Part shown: piece after piece, positions 53,116-61,900 of the stretch | How the letters are laid out: each line of letters begins with the position of its first letter | Numbering within the stretch: the first letter of the stretch is position 1 | Assembly (NCBI GenBank): GCA_902569115.1 | Contig: CACFTI010000004.1 | Span: 39,372-103,371 of the forward strand | Length of the DNA: 64,000 nt | Origin: an uncultured Verrucomicrobiota bacterium | GTDB lineage: Bacteria; Verrucomicrobiota; Verrucomicrobiia; Opitutales; Seribacteraceae | Reading direction: 5' to 3' | Notes under the pieces: generated by a model | Told to the model about the DNA's origin: nothing | Seen by the model: the letters and a program-made list of their open reading frames with translations, nothing else | Databases searched by the model: none | Program-made: the position numbers and the translations under genes

Positions 53116-53649
53116 CTATTTGTTCTTCCACACTTCCAACGCCTGATCTCCCATTTTCATAAGATCAGATTTTCCATTCTTAGTAATTATATTTCCATCC
53201 TGATCAAGGATTACTAGATATGGAATTGATTTAACCTCACAAAACCTACTAGCGAATTTCGCCTCCGTTGACTGATTTTGCATGGCATACCATGGCATCG
53301 AATATTTTTTCATGTAGTTTGCCTGGGCTTTGCTGCTACCATCACCCCCAATTAAAATAACCTCAAATTCATCTGAAAATTTGTTTCTAAACTCCACCAG
53401 TTTGGGAGTAAACTTACGACAAGGACCACACCAGCTTGCGGAAAAATAAAGGCCGATGTATTTTTGATCCAAGGAGTCCGATGATAAAAAGCTACCTGAG
53501 GCATCAAGTAACTTTTCTGGAATGAGCATTTCCTTCCTGGGGAAAATACTTTTTTCAGAATTATTTTCATCTTTGCAGTGTAGTGTAGCCCCTAATAAAA
53601 AGACTAAAAGAGAGGTAAAAGCAGGCTGGAGCTTGGCTTTAAATTTCAT
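53116..53649 (-). CDS. TlpA-like exported thioredoxin-fold protein
   Basis: 177 residues. An N-terminal hydrophobic segment (about 10-24, ending ATLHC) suggests export; the cysteine after it does not form a proper lipobox. The thioredoxin fold is TlpA/nucleoredoxin-like: YIGLYFSASWCGPCRKFTPKLVEF with the redox CGPC motif, then IPYLVILDQDGNIITKNG. It likely acts as a periplasmic thiol oxidoreductase, for example in cytochrome maturation or protein disulfide reduction. Convergent with hisF. Confidence 0.8.
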   Translation of the reverse strand: MKFKAKLQPAFTSLLVFLLGATLHCKDENNSEKSIFPRKEMLIPEKLLDASGSFLSSDSLDQKYIGLYFSASWCGPCRKFTPKLVEFRNKFSDEFEVILIGGDGSSKAQANYMKKYSMPWYAMQNQSTEAKFASRFCEVKSIPYLVILDQDGNIITKNGKSDLMKMGDQALEVWKNK

Positions 53650-53712
53650 AATTTATTATATGAAATGTCGTACCTGCCTCCAAGTTTATATCACAGATAG
53701 TTTATTATTTTT

Positions 53713-54831
53713 TCAAAGAATTTCATTGAAATCATGCAAATATTCTAGAGCGACTTTTTCCAAGGAATAATCTTTAGATCGAGCCCATGCGGCCCTTGAA
53801 AATTTAGTAAATTCACTCTCATTTAATTGAAGAACATGGGTCAGGGTATTGGCTAATCCACACAGTGTATCCCCTGCTTTCTTCTTAAATATAAAACCGT
53901 CAAACTCATGATTAATAAAATCTTTAAAGCATCCAAGTGAAGAGACAACTGGAACACAACCACAACTCATAGCCTCCAAGACTGATAGGCCAAATGTCTC
54001 ACCTCTTTTCGCCATCGAAGGATAAACAAAGTAGCTAGCCCGCATCATTGTTTCTTTAAGTTTACTTCGATCAAAAATAGGTTCACTTAATTCAATCTGA
54101 TTACTTCCTTGCTTAATTGTTTGGACTAATTTTTGTTTGAAAGAATTTCCCCCTCCTCCCTCCCCTTCTCGCCATGGACCCACTAAGCGAAGATTCCACC
54201 CAGCAACGAGTTTTTTTGGCAATCGGTTCCATGTTTCACACAAGGATAAAACTCCTTTCTCCGGATGAATTCTTCCTGCATACAGAACCGTTTTTTCCTT
54301 TTCTTCAAAGTCCACTTTGGCTGGAATGGGCCATGTTAAGGGGTAAGGTAATCTTTTAATTTTGGAAGCCAAGGAAGGTACCTGTTCAAGGCAGATATCT
54401 TTAATTGCATTGCTGGGTACTTGTAAACGAGATGCCTTCTTATAAAGCCTTAATTGTCCCTTGGGATACCTACCCACATGGACATATTGCTTACCGAAAG
54501 CTTCTTTTGGGAGGACAAGAGGGGCCCAAAAAGCATGAGTTACCAAAATATCTGCGGGAGTCATTACCTTTCTAGCTCTTAAGGCATATGGTAATTCGAG
54601 AGCCTTCAGGAGCCACGGATTTTTTACAGCCCTTGATCCCCTAATTCTTAGATGATTTACACCAGCGATGGTTTCAGTATTTTTTAGGCCTTTGTGCATG
54701 CAGGAGATATGCGTTACCTCATGTCCATGTTTCGCAAACTCTTGACCTAAAAGAAACCAAACAGATTCAATGGCACCACCTTTAATTGGAGGAACGGGAA
54801 GAAATGCACCCTGCAAAATATTGATCTTCAC
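53713..54831 (-). CDS. GT4-family glycosyltransferase
   Basis: A 372-residue GT-B enzyme starting at GTG 54831 (the ATG at 54833 is out of frame). N-terminal GAFLPVPPIKGGAIESVWFLLG is the glycine loop of GT4 enzymes. The C-terminal donor site contains YAGRIHPEKGVLSL and the E-x7-E motif GETFGLSVLEAMSCGCVPVVSS. It likely adds a sugar to a surface polysaccharide or glycolipid. It follows another GT4 gene by 14 bp, so the two form an operon, placed directly behind the giant surface protein gene. Confidence 0.87.
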   Translation of the reverse strand: MKINILQGAFLPVPPIKGGAIESVWFLLGQEFAKHGHEVTHISCMHKGLKNTETIAGVNHLRIRGSRAVKNPWLLKALELPYALRARKVMTPADILVTHAFWAPLVLPKEAFGKQYVHVGRYPKGQLRLYKKASRLQVPSNAIKDICLEQVPSLASKIKRLPYPLTWPIPAKVDFEEKEKTVLYAGRIHPEKGVLSLCETWNRLPKKLVAGWNLRLVGPWREGEGGGGNSFKQKLVQTIKQGSNQIELSEPIFDRSKLKETMMRASYFVYPSMAKRGETFGLSVLEAMSCGCVPVVSSLGCFKDFINHEFDGFIFKKKAGDTLCGLANTLTHVLQLNESEFTKFSRAAWARSKDYSLEKVALEYLHDFNEIL

Positions 54832-54845
54832 ATGTAATCAAAGCT

Positions 54846-55886
54846 TTATCGCTTATTTGCAATATCGATAATTTTTTCCGCAGTACTGTAAATATCAAGC
54901 TTTTCTTTAAAACAATTAATTGCATGCAGTTTCTTGGATTGTACTTTTCCAGAAATCCACTTGTTAATCAAATTATCTACACCTTCCTGACTATCATTAT
55001 CCACAAAACCAGCATCGTACTGCAAGATTTCGCGATACAAGTTTACTTTATTTGTAATCAAAACAGGTGTACCCACCGAACATGCTTCGGCCACGACCAT
55101 TCCATAATTTTCCTGGTGGGAAGGTAAGATCATTGCATCGGCAGATCTCAAAGCTCCCCATTTTAAATCCCCTTCAAGCATTCCAGCCCATAGCACACCA
55201 CGAGTGGAATTATAAGTTCTGAATAATTTTTGTGTATATCCACATTGATTATTGATTGGACCTGCAATAATTAAAGCATGCTCTAATTTTGCCTGTTTCA
55301 CAAAAGATGATAAGAGTAAATCCAGTCCTTTTTTCGGGTGTATCCTACTCATATACAAAAGAAGCTTTTTCCCTTTGATACTGGTAAATTTATTCTTAAA
55401 CAAGGCATTTTGTTTTACTTCACCTGCAGGCGGATCTCCAACTCCAAGCCCGGTAACAATTTGTTTACAATCAAATGGCCAAAATGTTTTGCTGGAAAGT
55501 CTTTTCTCCTCTTCCGTGGTAAAACAGACCGCAGAGGCATTCTTCATGATATTGGATTGCTTCCAAAACCAGTACAATTGTTTTTTTAGATGTTTGAGAG
55601 GGTAGTTTTCCTTAAACCAAGGATCTAGCATCCCATGAGGAAAGACTATATATGGAATATCGTATTTTCTTTTAAATCTAAGTGCAATTTTGCCAGGCCA
55701 CTGCCATAAGCCGTGTGCGATAACCAAATTAGCTCCAAGCAGTGGATTAAGCTGTTTAGATGTAGGATTATCAAAGACAAAATTCTCTACATTTTTATTT
55801 TTGAATGCGTCACTCAGATCGCAAACTGCTTTCGCGACTCCTCCTGTTCGAGGGTCAAGAGAATGAGTCAACTGGACTATGCTCAA
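54846..55886 (-). CDS. GT4-family glycosyltransferase
   Basis: A 346-residue GT-B enzyme with TTG start at 55886 (start MSIVQLTHSLDPRTGGVAKAV). The C-terminal half shows YMSRIHPKKGLDLLLSSF and the donor-binding E-x7-E form in HQENYGMVVAEACSVGTPVLIT. It lies 18 bp after the giant protein's stop and 14 bp before the next GT4 gene, so all three may be co-transcribed; the two transferases could glycosylate the surface layer to which the giant protein belongs. The acceptor is unknown. Confidence 0.87.
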   Translation of the reverse strand: MSIVQLTHSLDPRTGGVAKAVCDLSDAFKNKNVENFVFDNPTSKQLNPLLGANLVIAHGLWQWPGKIALRFKRKYDIPYIVFPHGMLDPWFKENYPLKHLKKQLYWFWKQSNIMKNASAVCFTTEEEKRLSSKTFWPFDCKQIVTGLGVGDPPAGEVKQNALFKNKFTSIKGKKLLLYMSRIHPKKGLDLLLSSFVKQAKLEHALIIAGPINNQCGYTQKLFRTYNSTRGVLWAGMLEGDLKWGALRSADAMILPSHQENYGMVVAEACSVGTPVLITNKVNLYREILQYDAGFVDNDSQEGVDNLINKWISGKVQSKKLHAINCFKEKLDIYSTAEKIIDIANKR

Positions 55887-55904
55887 AATGGAAAAGTTAC
55901 AGAA

Positions 55905-58900
55905 CTATTCGTAAGAAAAATATTTTTGAGTAACCGGATCCCAAAAAGTTGCTTTGCTTGTTTTATGCAAATAAAAAGCCACCCATTTTGCAGCTTGGTT
56001 ATCATAGAGCCAAAGGTAATTAGACTCTCCATCCATACCTTCCCAAATCTCTTTTGTGGTGCCAAGCCATCCGGCATTGGGAAGATATAGCCATACCTGA
56101 TCATCACTGGTCCCATCTACATAAACCCATCCAAGAACATCATGATAAATCCAGGGAAAGCCATCGTCATTAAAATAACCAAGCCATTCCAGCCATTTCC
56201 ATCCCGGAGATGCAGGAAGTTCGTCTGCCATACGTGATATTGAGTACCCACCAAAACGATTGAAGTATCGTGGGTCTTTCATAAGTTTGGCAATTTTATC
56301 TTCTTTGCTGAGTGAGTGAAACTCAGTGATTAATTTATCGGTAAGCGATTCTAAATTGTCTGCCCATAGTGCAACAATCAAAGCTGCAGTTTCGTAATAA
56401 CTTCTTTTTTCAGGGGCACCAAGTATCATGGGTTGATTATCAATTAATTGTTCGGCAATCATATTGGTAACAAAAAGAGTGGCAGGAAGTCCACCGGCAT
56501 TCAAATATTGATTGATCGGTATGGGTTGCACAGTGGGAAGCACAATAGCATTGTTATTGCCACCACCCTGAGTCACACCGTAACCAAAAGATGCATACAT
56601 TGCGAGTTGCTCAAAAATTGCCAACTGCTGTGCGTAAAGTGCTTCAGGTGAATTTGGATCAAGTGATGCTATACGGAAAGAGGCTTGCAATTCCTGTGCT
56701 GGTGTTGGTGGATAACCATACTTATTAGAGAAGATAATCTTCACAAAGTCTCGTCGATTTTTGTCATAATTGGTAGTGCCAACGGCGTCTATACCGGGTG
56801 GGGGGGTTAACATGGGCACTCTACCGTGCAAATCAGTAAAATCATTCGATGCGAGTGTTTCGTCCACAAAGGATTCAATCCTAAAGGCAGGTGGAGGAAA
56901 ACTTGTGGGGTCCTGATCATCTGTTTGAAAACGAATCTCCTGCAGAAGCGAATACCCATCCCCATCTGTATCTCCAGATCCATCGGCATTATTATTAGGC
57001 GTGGCCGAATAGGTATTAAGGATTTCCTCTACTTTAGTGGTTAGTGGCCATTGCCCTGTCATGATATGGTATCCACCTATTGAGTCTACCATGTTCTGAA
57101 AACTGTCCCGATTACTGACTTTCGCCGCCCAGTTCAAAAAAGATTGATTTTCAAATAAATAACCACCGGTGTCAATTTGTTCAGTCAAAGCATTAGTAAC
57201 TTCTGCTTGTGAAGGGTTAAAACCTAGTAGATCATTGAATGTTTGGTTTACGGCGGATTGGGGATCACTAGCCAGGTTTGGCTCGGTTACTTTTATCTTT
57301 ACTGTATTGGAAAAGATAGTGGGTGAAAATAACGCCACTCCACCAAATGCATTTGTTATTGTATAATCTTCGGCAATCATTGTACCAAACAACTCTACAA
57401 TGCCATCCGGCCCTGCCTGATTTAAGTCGATTATTAAATCTCCAACAAAAACTCCTGTGCCCCATCCTGTCTCAGTAGCCACACTGACAAATTCTCCATT
57501 TGCCATAATAGCCATACGCCTTGGAATCCGGGTGAAATTAGGATTTTGATTGATGGTTGGATCAGAAGAAAAACCTAATAGAAATGGAGTCAAACTACCC
57601 ACAACTTCAACTTTGAATTCGACCGACTGACCCTCTGAAAATTCTTCCATATTATTCGGGGCTTTCACAATCGTAGAAGGAAGAACCGTTGATCCACCTA
57701 TTACACCTTGAAAAATATCACTAAATCTATTTCCAGAGTAATCTATACCAACAATTGCCATTTCGTAGCCTCCCTCAATCAATGCATTCGATTCGGTGGT
57801 TGGAGTAAAAGTGTGATAGTAGGGGGCTTGATGATCGACTTTGACCAGCTTTCCATTTAAATAAAACTCCACCCGACTCAATCCATCATCAAGGTCATCG
57901 TAGGCGGCCAGAAGTGTAAGTTGAGAGCCTAAAGTAACTGCAAATGCAGTCGGATTATTACGAGTTGTAACCATAGGCATAATTTCTGCAGCACCACTAG
58001 GCACAAGCCCTCTAGATGGTTCAACAAACAATCTTTCAGAATAAAGTGTTTGGTTTTGAAACTGATTTTCAGCGACAATTGAAATAGTATAATTACCCTC
58101 TTCCGTTGGCGAAAAGACAGTTGAAAAAGGCCAGCTGTTATCCGTTGACCATAAAGTTCCATCTACATAGAAAGTGACTGAATCAAAGTTAGAATCATCG
58201 ACCTCTGGTTTTAAACTTAAATATATTGAAGAACCTGCAGTGAAAATAGGGATCATTTCAAGTTGGGTCGCCCCAAGTAAGATTGCTTCATCATCTGCAC
58301 TTACATCACCATTGACTTCCAAAGCACCATCTTCAGTTATCAGGGCTACGGTATATTCAGATGAAGTTTGAGTTCCATTCGTAAACCGTATTACTTGGTC
58401 TACAACCAAATTTTCAAGGGTGCTCTGCGGTAGGCCAGCGATTGAGGTGATGGATACAACCCCTTCCGCTGTTCTTCTTCCCGATCGCCTGCTTAAACTT
58501 ATTCTTAGCGGAGCTGCATCAAGCGTTGGATTGATTGAACCAAGCTGGGGTTGCTCATCAAAGTCATCCGAAACTCCAACAAATACCGTATTAATGTCAG
58601 AAATGGCATGATTACCTTCATTGTCGACTGCCATTGCATAAACTTCATAAATTCCTGAAGGAGGATCCCAGACATGAAAAAATGGGCCGGTTCTATTAAA
58701 ATCCCTAATCACTTGCCCATTGGCAAAAAACTGAACTTCCTCAACCACACCGGTACCGTTCGAACTATTTGCCTCGTCAGAAATTTGAGCCGAGAGAAAT
58801 ATGGATTGGCTAGCCTCATAGAAAGAATTCAATCCTGTGAAATTAATCGATGGAACAGTAGTACTACCTGTAGTGGAAGTAACAGTGGAAGTTCCACTCA

Positions 58901-61900
58901 AACTTTTATTTCCACTACTATCCCTAGCTACGGCAGTTATTACATACACACCTGGGCCAGTATAGTTTGTATCAACCTTATTTGGGTCATCCGCGTAAGG
59001 ATAATTAGGGTCATTATGGGGGTCATTGGGACTCCACGCTATACCATATGGATAGCCATACTGAGTGAAATTGGGTTCGAAAAGTATCTCATCTTTATAT
59101 TTATGACCATTTACATAGAATTGAACCCCCATAATTCTACCGTCTGGATCAAACGATTCTGCTGATAGATAAATGGTAGATGTGGAAGTTACCATTTTTT
59201 CATTGCCGGGGTAGACAAAATTTACTTCAGGAGGTTGTGATGATAACAATTTTGGAGAAATTATAATCTTCGAATTTTGCCGAATATCTATGTTTGTCAT
59301 AGTATCCTGAAAAGTACCTGCCTCATTTCCTAGAAAATCCCGTGCAATAACAGATAGCTCATGCTCTCCTTGGGTAATTCCCCTCATATCTAGTTCTTTG
59401 ACAAAAGCCTCAGCGTGGCCATCCCCCTTTACTATTCCTTGGGATGAGCCATCTACAAAAAATTCAACTTCTGCGATACCCGCATCTGAGGAAGCCATTG
59501 CAGAAACCACCGTTTGACTTCCTGCAGCTAAGGTAAACTCATCTTCTGTCCCGAGAGTAACAGACACACCCGAACCTTCAAATCTTGTGGTAGAAAAAGT
59601 GGTTGTATCAGAGATTACAGTGTTACCAGTCATATCAATGGCCATCGCATAAACATCATAATCGCCTGGTTCATCTGCGGTATAAATGAAAGAATATGGA
59701 GGTGAAGTTTTATTATCTTCATTTTTTCCGTTCACAAAAAACCTCACTACTCTAATTGGCTCGGCAGTTGGCTGGACGGAAAACTCAAAGTTCATCGGTG
59801 CCTGCGTAAAACCGCCTACCAACCTCACTCGACTGAGAAGTAAATCATAGAAAGGGAAACTTCGAAAAGGTATAGCAATGGGAAAGAAAGTTCCGTCATT
59901 AAGAACATTGGAAACGCTCGATGTAGTTTGATTGTTATCTATTAAAGGTAACCTTGAAGTATTGAGGCCATTAGGCTCTATATAAGGCATGAAGTCTCCA
60001 TCTCTTGTTTCAAACTCGAGTCTTGGAGATACAGTGTACCCATATCCATTTCTAGGGTTTCCATTAACATCCAAAACAAGTCCGAAACGGTAATCATAGA
60101 AAAGAATCGTGCCAAATTGATCTGTGAATGGGAGACGGTCCGTAGTAAGTTGGGCGGGTTCTCCATATCCAATATTTCGAATGACCGGAAGAAGAGAAAT
60201 AGAAAAATTATCATCATAACCGCTGCCTCCATCATTGGTAACATTTATACTGGTTACCATACCATATTCAGAAGAAGTAGTATCTCTATTTACAATCACT
60301 TCAAATTCAGCATCTTGACCATCTGATGAAATTTCTATTCTTGGTGCTGCAAGAAATCCACCACCTGCTGCCTTTTTTAAATCGATTTTCTCGATCGCCC
60401 CGTTTCCAGCCAGAGAAACATCGAAATCCCCATTCGCGGTAGTCAACTTGTAACTTCTGGGACCTGCCGCAATCGAAATTAAAGGAGTAGCCGAACCTGG
60501 TGTTACCGAAATATTAAATACATCCGTGCTGACATAATTTCCGCTGTTATCACGTGCCACGGCAAATATACTGCGGATGCCTGCATTTGGTCTATCTAAA
60601 GGTACTGGAAATGTGGCAAAGTCCTGAGGGACTCCCTGCCTTCTAAAAATTTCACTACCTAAGGGCTGACCATCCACATAGAACTGTACGCCCACCAACG
60701 TGCCATCTCGATCATTACCCGTTGCTGATAGACGAGTAGAGGAAGTTGTGGTTAAAGAGTCAAAACCAGGATTCTGTAACTGAACAGTAGGTGGTAATGA
60801 ATCAAACTTAGAAACCGTAATCGTCCGAGGCAAACTGGCACCTAGTGTTACATTCGCATCGTTGACCGCAATAACTTGAAAAACATGTTCACCCGGAAGA
60901 CCCGTATTGAAAGTCCCTGACCATCGGTTGGTAGAAAATTCGTTTTGAAAATGAGTAAGTGCAGCAAATTGATAATCTCCACCGTGAGGTCGATTATTTA
61001 CCAGTAAAAACACATTATGAATATCGTCGTCATCATAATCAATCTGAGCAATTACCGGAATCTTTGAGTTCGTACCGAAAGTAAATGTTGCCAGGTCATT
61101 TGGGTATAACATGTCTATTTCGATTTCAATGTTTGAGAGCTCAGTCTGCTTGCGGTCGACATAATACACATCCCTAATTCCATTAGAGTCTAAAAACTGA
61201 TTATTCGATACACCGAAAGCCAATCCACCAGATAAATTGGAGTCAGAGGAAAAGAATACATGCCTACCATTACCGCTTATAAAGGGAAAACGATTGCTAG
61301 GCATTGAAGAAAGTCCGGTTTCAGGAAGAAAATTTACTGGTTGGCCGTAATGACTGCGACTTATTCTTTCACTCTTTTTGGTTTCATCATTATAAAGATA
61401 AACATCGTCCGATGTTGTGTCTTCAAAAACATCTAAAATAAGTGCCCCCGATGCGGTCTGATCGGTGAAAGTACCGCTCAGAACTTCCGAAAAGCCATGA
61501 ATAACAGGAAGCGGACCAATTGTGGGTGTTGCTCTCGTGTATCCGTCTCCGCTAAAAAGCATGTTGCTTTTTTCAATGATTCTAACCGATGTGGGATTAT
61601 CAGTTTCAAAGCGACCTGAAATTGCACGAAAAGTCAGATCGCCTCCAAAGAGTGGGGTAATTACAGGGCCCACCATGGTATCAGTATTATTTTTTGGCAT
61701 ACTCCATTCCCTTGCAATAATATCGACTATATCATCGCGAATATCTTCCAGAGGGCGCGGATCAACAACGGTGCCAATTGTTACCGTGTTAGAAACCGAA
61801 CTGTTATTTGTAGGTGCGAAATCTATGACTATAGTTAAGTTATCATCCGCAACTGTAAGATTAGTTCCCAACAAACTAGTGGCAGACAATAATTTCATTT

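Noticed and set aside
58674..59165. 163-codon plus-strand frame inside the giant surface protein gene
   Set aside because: Antisense to the Ig-like repeat region; low-complexity shadow, no promoter or family.
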